The translations under genes were made by a program, and so were the position numbers. The notes beneath the pieces are model-generated. The model searched no databases. It saw nothing but the letters and a program-made list of their open reading frames with translations, and was not told where the DNA came from. From positions 2,294,001-2,358,000 of the forward strand of contig CP099422.1 in the NCBI GenBank assembly GCA_024114885.1: a DNA stretch of 64,000 nucleotides. The letters run 5' to 3'. Numbering within the stretch: position 1 is the first letter of the stretch; every line of letters starts with the position of its first letter. The stretch is from Septoria linicola (lineage: Eukaryota > Ascomycota > Dothideomycetes > Mycosphaerellales > Mycosphaerellaceae). Of the stretch, positions 23,343-33,444 are shown piece after piece.

Positions 23343-26300
23343 ATGTCAAAGATCCAGAAACTGTCGATATGTGGCATCCGATCATTCGACCACAAGTCGA
23401 CGATGGCCATCGAGTTTAAGGCCCCGCTCACGCTCATTGTAGGCATGAATGGCTCCGGCAAGACGACCATCATTGAGTGCCTCAAGTATGTCACTACAGG
23501 CGAGTTGCCACCAAACTGCTCCAATGGCCAGTCCTTTATACATGACCCCAAGATGTCCGGTGAGAAGGAAGTCATGGCTCAGGTCAAGCTTCTCTTCACC
23601 GGCACCGACGGCGCACGCATGGTTTGTTCAAGGAGCCTTTCCGTGACGGTGAAGAAAGAAACCCGCTCGTTCAAGACTCTGGAGGGGAGCATCCGCATGC
23701 AGAAGAGCGGCGAACGAAACGTGCTCAGCTCTCGTGTAATCGAGATGAATGCAGTACTGCCTCGATTCCTCGGTGTATCCAAGGCCATTCTAGAGAACGT
23801 GATCTTTTGCCACCAAGAAAACTCATTGTGGCCCATGTTGCCACCAAAGGACCTGAAGGTCATTTTCGATACTATCTTCGAGGCTCACAAATACACCAAA
23901 GCGATTGACAACATCAAAGTCTTGCAGAAGAACAAACGACAAGAACTGGCGATACTCAAGCAAGGGGAGGACCACGCCAAATCGGACAACGACAAAGCAA
24001 AAAAGCTGAAGCAGCAAGAAGATCGTCTCGACAAGGAATGCCGCGCGCTGAACGAACAGAGCGCCCTGTTTGACAAGCAAATTCGCGAAGCTCAGAGGGA
24101 GTGGGAGGACATTATGCAAGAACTTGGCAACGTTAATCTGATTGTTGGCGAACTGACCGGTAAGCGTATCGAACGTCAAACCAAAGAAGAGAGTGTGAAG
24201 ATTTTGCGCGAGAACCTCGTGGTGATCGAAGAGTCGGATGCAACGCTTCAGAGAATGCTGGATGAACATGCGCAACGCATCGAGATTTATCAAGAAGAAC
24301 TCAAAGTCAAGAGAAGTGAATACTCAGCTAAGGACGATGAGCTCACCGAGGCACGCAAGCAGCAAAGCAACCGCGAGCGTGAGTGCGGCTCCTATGAGGC
24401 GGAAAAGTCAAGCAACGATCGGCAGATCGAAAACCGCAATCGCATGATCAAGGATGCCGCTCGCAGTCATGGCATGTATGGCTACGACCTAGTGGATGAT
24501 GAGAAATCCAAGCAATTCATGCGAGAAATCACCAAGAAAGCGAAAGATCAGCAAGCTGAGTTTGAGCGAAATCGTGCCGAACAACTGGAGAAGGTGCAAG
24601 ACCAGCAGAAAGTGCTGACTAGTCTGAATGAGCGTATCTCTGGGGCACGGTCCAGCAGAACCGCCTACCGCCAGCAGATTGATTCTTATGACCGCAAGAC
24701 TGGTTCGGTCCAGAGTCAGAAGGACAATTTGCCTGCTGACGAAGGCTCAAAGGTGACACTCGAAGCCCAGCTGCAAGAAGCTCAGGACAAGCTGAAGCGA
24801 GCAAGAGCTGATCTATCGAGCTCCGATTGGAATCATCAGATCGAGCATGCATCCACTGAGATACGTCGCCTTGAGGAGCTTCGTGATAAGCTTGATGCGG
24901 AGCAGAGCGAAGCTGCCCAGCGGGCAGGTGATTCTGCGCAGCTCGACTTCGTGCAGCAGGAGCTCAAGGATCGCCAACGATGTCTTGAGACCATGATCAA
25001 AGCTCACACGTCCTCCCTTGACGCGATTGTTGGTCACGGCTGGCAATCGAAGACTCTGGAGGCTGCTTTCCAGCGGGCCCAAGATTCGAGTGCAGCACAG
25101 GTGAAGGATGCCCAAAGCAAGAGAGACGAGTCTGTGCGTCGCTACGAGACTATCAGTGCTTCCTTCGGTGAGCGCAACGATAGCCTGAGGAAGAAGCAGG
25201 AAGAATTGAAGACTTCCGAGCGCGAGGTGATGCGTCTGGCTGAATGTAAACCACACGATTACCCGAGCACGATTCAACAGCTGGAAGAGGAGCGTGACAA
25301 CCTAAAGAAGGACGCCGACAGCTTCGGCCGTGTCCAGGAGTATCTTCAGCAGTGCATTAATGATGCAAAGAAGGGTCATTGTCGGACTTGTACGCGATCA
25401 GTGCAGGATGATGAGCTGCAAGTGCTCTTGGACTCCATCAAGGCGCAACAGCAGAGATATCAAGGCTCGGCGGCAAATCAAGACACTCTCAAGGAGTGCA
25501 CAGAGGTTCTCGATGAGGCCAAAAAGGCGGGGATCCACGTTGACACATGGGAGCGCCTCATGCACAAGGAGATTCCTGCTTTGAAAGAGGAAGTGCGTAA
25601 GCTCGAGAAGAGTCGTTCGGAGCTGAAAGACCAGGTCGAGGCAGAGAATGCGGAGGTTCGGGACAGCGAATCTGCACAGCGTGACATAGGCACACACAAG
25701 AAGACCGTGGAGAAGATCTCGAGCTTAGCTCAGCATATCGAGGCGTTCCAGCGGCAAATCAGTGAGCTGTCTGCCAAACAGACGTCTGCGGGACTGTCTC
25801 GTGGTCTTGAGGCAATCCAAGCAGATATTAAGGAAGCCGATGCGGAACGCAAGAGACATGCCGCTGCCCAATCGGAGGCCACTGGTCAGCGAGATCGGAA
25901 GAAGTCGTCTATCAGCGCACTTGAATTGGAGATCAGCAATGTCACTGGGCAACTACAGCAAGCCGAGTACAACTTGAAGCAGAAAAAGGCGCTCGATGAC
26001 CAGGAACAGGAGTACAAGAGTCTGCGGACAGATGCGCAAAAGAATGTTCGTCAAATTGATGGCCAGCTTGCCACTTACACTGCTGAGCTGGATCAAGAAC
26101 AGGAGAAGTACACAGACATCACTCGCCGAGGCGACGAGAAGGACCGAGAGCAGCAAGAAAAAGCGAACAGGCTCAACAATACTGTCAACAAGCTCAATGT
26201 AGTCGTTCTGGATATCCGCGCCTACGAGGATAGAGGCGGCGATGGGCAGCTCACTCGCGCCAGAGAAGCACAAGCTGCCGCTGAAGCTGATGTGACTCGG

Positions 26301-27254
26301 ATACAGGCCGAGCAGCGAGACATGGCCAAGGATATTAACAAGCTGCAGGAGCATTCCCACAATTACGCCGAAATGAAGCGCAGCATCTCCGACAATCAGC
26401 GCTTCCGCCGCGACCGGGCTCAGCTGGAAGCTGTGCAAGCCGAGATTGACAAGCTGGAGGCGCGTGGCGCGGAGGCCGACGCTGGACGTCTTGAGAATAA
26501 GGCAAAGAAGTGGGAACAGACGCGAAACGAGCTTGCTGCTGAACAGGCCAGCGTGATGGGAGAGCTCAAAGGTCTGGACCGCGAGCTGAAAGAGGCTAAC
26601 GAGTTGTACCAATCAGAGTACGTGGAGGCTGGAAAGAAATACCAGACTGCTCACATCCTGGTCGAAACCACGAAGGCTGCCATCAATGATCTTGGCCTTT
26701 ACTGGGGCGCGCTGGACAAGGCCATCATGAAGTTTCACACACTCAAGATGGAGGAGATCAATCGAATCATCGACGAGCTCTGGCGGTCAACTTACCAAGG
26801 CTCAGACGTCGATACCGTGGCAATTCGCAGCGAAGGTGTCGACGGTACGACAAGAGGCAACAAATCCTACAACTATCGAGTCGTCATGGTCAAGCAAGAC
26901 ACCGAGATGGACATGCGCGGTCGTTGCTCGGCTGGTCAGAAGGTCCTGGCTTCAATCATTATTCGTCTCGCTCTTGCAGACGTCTTTGGCAAGAATTGTG
27001 GCATGATCGCGCTCGATGAGCCCACCACCAATCTTGACTCCAACAACATCATCGCCCTTGCGCAGAGCTTGTCCCTGATCATCAAGCTTCGCCGCAAGCA
27101 GGCCAATTTTCAGCTGATTGTCATCACACACGACGAGACGTTCTTGAATCAAATGAACTGCTCGGACTATACTGATGACTACTGGCGGATCTCGCGTGAT
27201 GAGGACCAGCACACTGTCATCGAAAAGCAGAACATCTCTGCTGTAATGGGATAA
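23343..27254 (+). CDS. RAD50: DNA double-strand-break repair ATPase Rad50
   Basis: A 1303-residue intronless frame close to the normal Rad50 length. The start MSKIQKLSICGIRSFD matches family N-termini; an ATG five codons upstream (23328) is an alternative. The Walker A motif GMNGSGKTT (about 35-43) opens the N-terminal ABC half, with the conserved FCHQENSLWP. Two long coiled coils flank the zinc hook CRTC (about residue 680, context GHCRTCTRSV). The C-terminal half has signature RCSAGQKVLASIIIRLALAD and Walker B MIALDEPTTNLD, then ITHDE. Rad50 forms the MRN complex with Mre11 and Nbs1/Xrs2, tethering DNA ends and activating Tel1/ATM. All key residues are present. Confidence 0.97.
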   Translation: MSKIQKLSICGIRSFDHKSTMAIEFKAPLTLIVGMNGSGKTTIIECLKYVTTGELPPNCSNGQSFIHDPKMSGEKEVMAQVKLLFTGTDGARMVCSRSLSVTVKKETRSFKTLEGSIRMQKSGERNVLSSRVIEMNAVLPRFLGVSKAILENVIFCHQENSLWPMLPPKDLKVIFDTIFEAHKYTKAIDNIKVLQKNKRQELAILKQGEDHAKSDNDKAKKLKQQEDRLDKECRALNEQSALFDKQIREAQREWEDIMQELGNVNLIVGELTGKRIERQTKEESVKILRENLVVIEESDATLQRMLDEHAQRIEIYQEELKVKRSEYSAKDDELTEARKQQSNRERECGSYEAEKSSNDRQIENRNRMIKDAARSHGMYGYDLVDDEKSKQFMREITKKAKDQQAEFERNRAEQLEKVQDQQKVLTSLNERISGARSSRTAYRQQIDSYDRKTGSVQSQKDNLPADEGSKVTLEAQLQEAQDKLKRARADLSSSDWNHQIEHASTEIRRLEELRDKLDAEQSEAAQRAGDSAQLDFVQQELKDRQRCLETMIKAHTSSLDAIVGHGWQSKTLEAAFQRAQDSSAAQVKDAQSKRDESVRRYETISASFGERNDSLRKKQEELKTSEREVMRLAECKPHDYPSTIQQLEEERDNLKKDADSFGRVQEYLQQCINDAKKGHCRTCTRSVQDDELQVLLDSIKAQQQRYQGSAANQDTLKECTEVLDEAKKAGIHVDTWERLMHKEIPALKEEVRKLEKSRSELKDQVEAENAEVRDSESAQRDIGTHKKTVEKISSLAQHIEAFQRQISELSAKQTSAGLSRGLEAIQADIKEADAERKRHAAAQSEATGQRDRKKSSISALELEISNVTGQLQQAEYNLKQKKALDDQEQEYKSLRTDAQKNVRQIDGQLATYTAELDQEQEKYTDITRRGDEKDREQQEKANRLNNTVNKLNVVVLDIRAYEDRGGDGQLTRAREAQAAAEADVTRIQAEQRDMAKDINKLQEHSHNYAEMKRSISDNQRFRRDRAQLEAVQAEIDKLEARGAEADAGRLENKAKKWEQTRNELAAEQASVMGELKGLDRELKEANELYQSEYVEAGKKYQTAHILVETTKAAINDLGLYWGALDKAIMKFHTLKMEEINRIIDELWRSTYQGSDVDTVAIRSEGVDGTTRGNKSYNYRVVMVKQDTEMDMRGRCSAGQKVLASIIIRLALADVFGKNCGMIALDEPTTNLDSNNIIALAQSLSLIIKLRRKQANFQLIVITHDETFLNQMNCSDYTDDYWRISRDEDQHTVIEKQNISAVMG

Positions 27255-27791
27255 AATGTCGGTTCAGCGTGGTGTTCAGTGGAGAAGGCAGGACTGTTCA
27301 ATTGTATTTATCGGGAGTGCATACAACATGTGGCGTTTGAAGCGAAGCATTGCTCACGGTCAGGGGGCGTGAGACGATGCGCCGGCCTTGAGGCGCGAAG
27401 ATGGCCCGTCCCAGATGTAGATATTATACTGAATGTATCATTATGGTCTAAAATCTTGTGAAAATGATACAATGAGCTGCGCTTGGTAGTATTGAATCAC
27501 ATTGGCAATGAGAGTTGGCTCACTCCATGACTGCAATGTATGTGTATGGTTCAGCTGGTCATACTAAGGTAAAGACTGTGTACATACATGCAAGACAATC
27601 TACCAGTATACACTGACTCTGCGCTACAGGTAGAACACCAGTGTCGGATGCTCGCTTTTCTATCCAATATCACAGCCCACTATCCTCCATGAGACGACGC
27701 CTCTGTAGCCATGTCCGCTACTGCTTGAAACCTAAGTGTATTGGCAATCTCCATGAACATGTTATTCCAGTTTGGCCACAGCAGCAACGAT
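27255..27791. other. Intergenic, no gene seen
   Basis: 3' flank of RAD50, converging on the small secreted protein gene. Nothing recognisable in either strand. Confidence 0.6.
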
Positions 27792-28076
27792 CTAAAACAG
27801 GATGCAACAGAATGGTGTCTCTGTAGGATCACCCGTGCTAATGCAACACTCAGTAGGAGCAGGGCACTATAACCAAATATCAGTCGATGTCGGAAATGAC
27901 TTTTGACATACAAGGCTTACGTCGTAGGTGATTCCAAAGTCGGTACACGAGCTGTTGTCCTCTTTGTTCCTACGGATCATTCCTCTTGGCCTCGCAACGG
28001 ACTTGTCCAGCTTTTGTTCTTGGGCGTAGCACATGCCCGCGATTGCAGCGACGATGACGACAAGAGTGGCGTGCAT
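27792..28076 (-). CDS. Small secreted cysteine-rich protein (76 residues), candidate effector
   Basis: Two exons, 28076-27921 and 27866-27792, separated by a 54-bp GT-AG intron (27867-27920), give 76 residues. The N-terminus MHATLVVIVAAIAGMCYAQE is a clear signal peptide with cleavage expected near residue 18. The mature part has a basic stretch (ARPRGMIRRNK), then a cysteine pattern C-X8-C-X5-CC-X11-CC in the last ~33 residues, giving six cysteines for three disulfides. The intron falls just before the second mature cysteine, and only splicing yields the paired-cysteine tail; unspliced, the frame reads into non-cysteine sequence. No family recognised. Size, secretion and paired cysteines fit an apoplastic effector or antimicrobial-type peptide. 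The start was chosen at the ATG opening the signal peptide, although the frame has an upstream ATG. Confidence 0.6.
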
Positions 28077-30485
28077 GGTGTTTCGATCAGAAACGTGAAG
28101 GAGTCTTGTTGTTTGGACGGCTTCTGCTTTGTGCTTGCAAGTGGATGTGATCTGGACAGTAGTCACTCTCGTCCGATTTTGTAAGGACATGTTGCCGGTT
28201 GTGCCTGTCCGGAAGTGCCGTCAGGACAAGTTGATGGACTAATGCGAACGCAGATATGCTTTCGAGGCTCATCCGTCTTACTCTCTGCAGACAACTCTGT
28301 TATATATAGTCTGCTGTATGCGTTTCCGAAGGCCCCGTATGACAGTGCATATCGTGCTCGACTTACACGCACTGCTTGAGTTTCTTACCAACGTTGCCCT
28401 TTCACGCCTTTCTGAGTCGATCCAGTTGCATGGCAAAGGCGAAGTCATCAGGTCGGTTTTAAGCCACCGCATCTTGGACCACCATGCGTGCCAAAGACCG
28501 TCATGCCTGTCCCGCAAAGACACTGGATAGCAATGAAGCTTCGAAGTCTGGATGTCGGTAGATCCTTTTGTGTATCAAGCGCTTTCACTCAGAATATCAG
28601 TGGCCAGCACTGCTGTATACCTACTTGAGCCATCGTCAATGCGCTTGCTAAGCATCTCGTTCAATTTCCAAACACTCAGAAGAAGGTGGAACGCCTCTTC
28701 GCTTGTGGCATGCATTCGTTGGGTTAGGTATCAAGGTTGGCACATGGTGGCCGAAAATAGCAAGCAACGTTGATTGAGCGTCTTGTGAGAATGCGTGGTG
28801 ACGGGCCTACCGCAGATTCTCATCATGCTTGGGGTTCATGACTGTGAGGTCAATTGTAGCTCACCTGCCCGATCCTAATGCCCTCGTTGTACTAACTTAG
28901 CCTCAAATCAGTTGTGGGCAAGAATCCCGCGGACCCTGGATTTGGATTGCACAGCCTAATCATGACTGAAGCCCCAGCTGACCCGTCTGTCTCGTACCGA
29001 AGTATGTCGGCATAGAAGCGGGCACTCACATGCTCGCTCGCACACTGGACGAAGTAGGTCGGTGAGCTTGCCACTTCCAGGAACGTCTTGCGACGAAGAT
29101 AGCCATGCACTTGCTTCAATGGAGGAAGGCCGGTTCTCCCGGTGGTCCTGCCGAGCCCTTCGGACTGAAACTCTGTTGGCTTTGGCCTTCGTGTGGGATG
29201 GAAGGCGCTCGTAAGTCTCGAAATCATTAATTTATGTTCGCGTTGAAAGTTGCACCGTGCTTCTACTTGTATTTTACTAAGTTACTGAGTATCCGCCTTG
29301 CCTGGTGTGGCGTTGATGCCTGAGCCGGGCAGACCCGAGATACGTTGTCTCTTCGCTCTGTACCAATCTGACTCTCAATTCTCACCACGTCGACCATGAT
29401 TTTTCCATCACCGGACTCTCCTGTGTCCGGGCCCATCGCAGGAAGATGGATGTGAAAAATACCTGAGTGTGTCTACGTGCCCCAGATGTAACCAACGCCG
29501 GATCCGATGCGAGTGTCTCAAGCGCCTGACGACCTTGCTGAATCCGCAACTGTGCTCCTCGCACGGCATGTCCAGCAAGATTTCCTAGCAACTTCCATGT
29601 CGATACGCTGCATCGATAACAAGCTTTAGCGGAACGATGAACGAGAGCTGCTGGTGAAGCTGCAAGTCGCGGCGAATGTAGCCTATTGTCCTTCAGCTGC
29701 GGGCTCTTACAAGGTCAATGTCGTCGAGTATCAGTAATCAGACCGATGCACTCTACGGGCACAGCTCCACGGTTCTGGCATAGAGCTCTACGATATTGGC
29801 CGAAGAATTCAATATGTGCAAGGTTCCCTTTACGACGAACTCAGACAAGCTGCCCAGCTTTCCAAGTAAGCCGCTAACTAGTCAGCAATTGATAGCTTGT
29901 CACCAATACTCCGGAGTTACAGCGACGCTCGGATTTTACGCGAAGTGGAAGCCGAAAACAACCACGTGTGTCTGCCGGTTTACCATCACACAGTGAAGGG
30001 AGTCCTGGCCCAATTGGCCCTAACCTAGGTCATTGCATTTCTGAGTGCGAGCGGTCAATGTCTCTAAAATGAAACACCGTATGAGCTCAGCTGAGCCTCG
30101 AGCAGCTTCGAGAATCAGGGCGTACGCACGCAGCGGCCGCTGCTGCGAAGGAATCTCACGACCACGACACGACGCCATGGTGAGCGGCCGTGAGCCTATC
30201 ACATTTCTGAATCTGCGTGCACATTTTTCCAAAAGTGACATCTCAATCATCAAAGTTATCTAGGCATAACTATCATCATCATAGGCTGGGTTGGTCCGCA
30301 AAATTGGTCTCAACTCCTCCCCACCGTGGCCTCCTTGTGCAAATTCGGTTGCACGAGCATATACCGAGCATGTGTTGTCAGCTGTTGCGGCTCTAATGGG
30401 CTCTATTAGCACGGGATAATCGTGTGATGTCGAGAGACCCAACTCACAAAGCAAGGCAACATTGTCTCTTCCAGCTCTCGATTGC
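28077..30485. other. About 2.4 kb without a recognisable gene
   Basis: Short frames only. A 12-bp palindrome GCTCAGCTGAGC lies at 30085-30096 and recurs in the RiPP promoter. No transposon ends, tRNA or protein motif were seen. Confidence 0.5.
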
Positions 30486-31148
30486 TCAGCCCATGACTTC
30501 TGCAGCGTTAGCTGCGTCGACCTCCTCCGAGTAGGCACTAACGCCTGGCTTGCCGCCCTCGAGAGTCAAGATATAGTTCACGGCCTCCGAGATGTCCTTG
30601 TCACGTCGACCGAGGACTTTGGCCGCATCGGCCGCGTCAACCTCCTCTGAATACGCACTGACTCCTGACTTGCCGCCTTCAAGAGTCAGAATGTAATTGA
30701 CGGCCTCCGAAATGGCTTTGTCGCGTCGACCAAGGACTTTGGCAGCGTCGGCAGCGTCGACCTCCTCTGAGTAGGCGCTGACGCCTGGCTTGCCTCCCTC
30801 GAGAGTCAAGATGTAGTTTACAGCCTCTGAGATGGCCTTGTCACGCCGGCCAAGAACCTTAGCGGCATCGGCGGCATCGACTTCCTCGGAATAGGCACTC
30901 ACACCAGGCTTGCCACCCTCCAAGGTAAGGATGTAGTTGACAGCCTCTGAAATGGCCTTGTCACGTCGACCTAGCACCTTGGCAGGATCGGCAGAATCAA
31001 CTTCTTCAGAGTACGCACTGACGCCTAGCTTGCCACCCTCCAATGTCAGGATGTAGTTGACCGCGTCAGAGATGTCCTTGTCTGGAACTGGAGCTGCAAG
31101 GGCAGATGCTGCGAAAGCGACGATCGAAGCGAAAAGTGTTGCCTTCAT
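30486..31148 (-). CDS. Kex2-processed tandem-repeat precursor peptide (dikaritin-type RiPP precursor candidate)
   Basis: A 220-residue secreted protein with signal peptide MKATLFASIVAFAASALAAP. Then come five near-identical 40-residue repeats (31082-30963, 30962-30843, 30842-30723, 30722-30603 and a 38-residue last copy at 30602-30489). Each starts DKxISxAVNYILTLEGG, continues GVSAYSEEVDxA, and the first four end KVLGRR, a dibasic Kex2 site. Fungal dikaritin precursors (UstA, PhomA, gigA types) have exactly this plan: signal peptide, repeats and Kex2 sites. The neighbouring divergent UstYa-family gene supports a RiPP. The conserved Tyr in NYIL or AYSEE would be the expected oxidation site; which segment is the core is unknown. 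Alternatives are a Rep1-like repellent or another repeat effector. The start is the ATG opening the signal peptide, seven codons inside the longer frame. Confidence 0.82.
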   Translation of the reverse strand: MKATLFASIVAFAASALAAPVPDKDISDAVNYILTLEGGKLGVSAYSEEVDSADPAKVLGRRDKAISEAVNYILTLEGGKPGVSAYSEEVDAADAAKVLGRRDKAISEAVNYILTLEGGKPGVSAYSEEVDAADAAKVLGRRDKAISEAVNYILTLEGGKSGVSAYSEEVDAADAAKVLGRRDKDISEAVNYILTLEGGKPGVSAYSEEVDAANAAEVMG

Positions 31149-32250
31149 GATTGCTGTGATCGGCGTCAAGCGGGAAGCTGTTCAGATGGTACTTTGATGA
31201 GGATTAGATCTTGTTGTGCTGGATGATCGCTTCCTCGAAGGAGTCCAGTCGATATTTGAGTGTCTCCGTTTCCATACATGACTCCAGCACGAGACCCTTT
31301 CAAGACCAGCTCCCGATCACTTCGCCCTTGACGATGTTCCTGCCGCGCGCGCGCTGAAGCAGAATCATTAGACTCTTTGTCGATGGTTTGGTTTCGCCGT
31401 GCTTCCAAGAAGTAGCACTGCTCCGATATACCGAGCGCGCGCGCAGACCATACACCTAATTCTGTCTCGATCGGAAGGTATGTTCTTTGGATCACGAGAA
31501 ATGTCTAGCATGACAGTCCATCGATGAAGCGTTGCCGGCCGATCCGGCACGGTATCTGTGACTCCAATTGACGTACGCTGCGGCCGCTTCATCTTCACAG
31601 CAAGCCTTGCAGGAACGTCAAGCTCTCACACTACCGACTTGTGTGATAGAGACAGTCTATGAGCCGCTCTGACAATCATACCCATTCGTGGTCTTGCACA
31701 GCCAAAACGTCGTTTGGTCAAGCTTAGCTTAGCGCTAGAAAAAGCTTACCTGAGTATTAATCAAGCTCGTCTGAGCGAGGTTCAAGCTCAGCTGAGCGCG
31801 CCTAAGACTACATAGCGTAATGATCGGTTGATGTATTGGCAAGAGGCATGACAGCGGTATAGACAGCCACAATGTCGGCACAGACTAGCAACCCTGCCAT
31901 AGGGTTGAACCTCGTTGTAGCCGACCAGGCCAGCCCATGCTTTTATGACTACTCCATCCCTTGCATGATGATCAAGCTGTAAGATTCTTTCACAGCTTTG
32001 CAGCAGATATCACTGATTGTGAAACCATGCCACGATCGCGCCGCTCCAGGTTTCGTCACATACTGCCGTGCCGAGCGCGCTGCGGTGAGCAGATACTGGC
32101 GCTCGATCGAAGACTCAGCGAGATGAAACGATCTCGAGGAAAGTATGCTTGGGGGAGTCCATAACAGCGCTGTCATAGCCTTCTGTGCTCTCTTATGCCT
32201 CTCGTCCGCGTTGTCAACTCCTCACCCTTCACATTTCGAGGTCTCCCGTG
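31149..32250. promoter_or_regulatory. Shared divergent promoter of the precursor and UstYa genes
   Basis: A 1.1-kb intergenic region between two divergent start codons. It contains the phased repeat array at 31718-31799 and no credible gene. Co-regulation of both flanking genes is inferred from this arrangement. Confidence 0.6.
31718..31799. promoter_or_regulatory. Four phased copies of a TCAAGCTNNNCTGAGCG-like motif
   Basis: Copies begin at about 31718, 31740, 31761 and 31782 (steps of 22, 21 and 21 bp, two helical turns). They read TCAAGCTTAGCTTAGCGC, AAAAGCTTACCTGAGTAT, TCAAGCTCGTCTGAGCGA and TCAAGCTCAGCTGAGCGC. The last contains the perfect palindrome GCTCAGCTGAGC. The array lies mid-way in the divergent RiPP promoter, consistent with a pathway-specific activator site. 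No known factor is assigned. Confidence 0.55.
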
Positions 32251-33267
32251 ATGTCTGAGAAGTCCTACTCCGACAATTCGTATCTCGAAAGTGTCCGGAG
32301 CGATGAAGCGCTTCTTGGACTTTCCCATCGCCAGCCCAAGAAGTCAAGATGGCTCGTATGGAGCACTTATCTGGCATCGGGTTTGATCTTGCTCGTGCTT
32401 GGCTCACTGGCCGGTCGTTACACGAGAAGAGATACAGATCAAGAATGCGCAGCACAACTATCAATGTACTCGCCCGCGATAGAAGCCGTGGAATACATTG
32501 ACTTTGACTTCGACGACGATTTCAACGTATCGTCCATCTACAGAGGACCTCCAACGCCTGAGCGCGAGGCTGCGTGGCTAGACATGACATACAGTAAGTA
32601 ATACAGTGTGGCTGAATTGGCAGATTGCTGGTACTGACCGCATCGCCACAGAGCACGGCGTCGAAATACCGGAGGACAAGCTAGAAAAGCTCAACAGAAC
32701 CGAGAAGGACCATATGAAGTGAGAGATCCGTTCAGCAATTGCATCCTTCTTCGCAAGAGTGTCTCTGCGCTTTACATCGACACTGTGGCACCACGTGCTC
32801 AGCCTGATAAAGCGACGCTGCAGAGACGAACGAGCTGTTCCTGAAACACTACTGACCTGCAATCTCTTACTGTTAGGCATGTACCTCCAGAGATCGGCAC
32901 AGGCTACGTCGGTATCTTAGAGGTGTTTCACCAATTGCATTGGTTCGTGCATTCTTTCCCAAAGACCAAAACTTGTTCTGACCTCCATGCGGTTAGTCTC
33001 AACATGGTCCGGATGTACACCTGGTACCAAGTGGGCAAATATCCTGGCGTTCCAGATGGGCTTTCAAGCAATGACACGCTTGCGAACCGCATGCATGTTG
33101 ACCATTGCATTGAATCTCTGCGGATTGCGCTGCAATGTTTGGAATCGTTGAACATTATGCCTTCCCTTGGACTGGCTACATGTCATAAATTACGGCAATT
33201 GACCGTGGACGTGGTCTCGGAGACGCTATCGATGGATCGATGCGATCGGCGCTGTCATGGTGCTTGA
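32251..33267 (+). CDS. UstYa/DUF3328-family oxidase
   Basis: Four exons: 32251-32593, 32652-32718, 32877-32942 and 32997-33267, giving 248 residues. The N-terminal cytosolic segment has SDEALLGLSHRQ, followed by one membrane anchor (STYLASGLILLVLGSLAG, about 48-66). The family block then follows: SPAIEAVEYIDFDFDDDF, then YRGPPTPEREAAW. Splicing of the 54-bp third intron creates the catalytic HQLHC motif, and the second motif HVDHC is intact; these two HxxHC motifs define UstYa-type enzymes. Such proteins catalyse oxidative macrocyclisation in ustiloxin, phomopsin, asperipin and cyclochlorotine pathways. The gene diverges from the repeat precursor, so that peptide is the likely substrate. Intron 2 (158 bp) is an introner-like element. 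No tyrosinase, FAD oxidase, methyltransferase or peptidase partner gene lies within several kb, so the locus is minimal or the rest lies elsewhere. Confidence 0.88.
32719..32876 (+). mobile_element. Introner-like element serving as intron 2 of the UstYa gene
   Basis: A 158-bp intron with GTGTCTCTGC at 32759-32768 and GCAGAGAC at 32820-32827, an 8-bp stem. It aligns without gaps to the histidine kinase intron at 8974-9131 over more than 100 positions by eye, including the branch-point region ACTGACCT. Same length, same stem positions, unrelated host genes. Confidence 0.7.
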
Positions 33268-33444
33268 GGTACTACATTCTAGGGTCGACTGAGTCGCAGC
33301 ATGCTAGTGCATGAGTTTGATCGGCTTTCTTCCAGAGGCATAGCTTGTGTCACGCGTATTTATGCGTCGGAAACTACGAAGTGTGTTGCACGGTCTTGGT
33401 AAAGTAAGAGGTCGTAGAGAACGGAGAGGTGGGAGGTTGAAACT

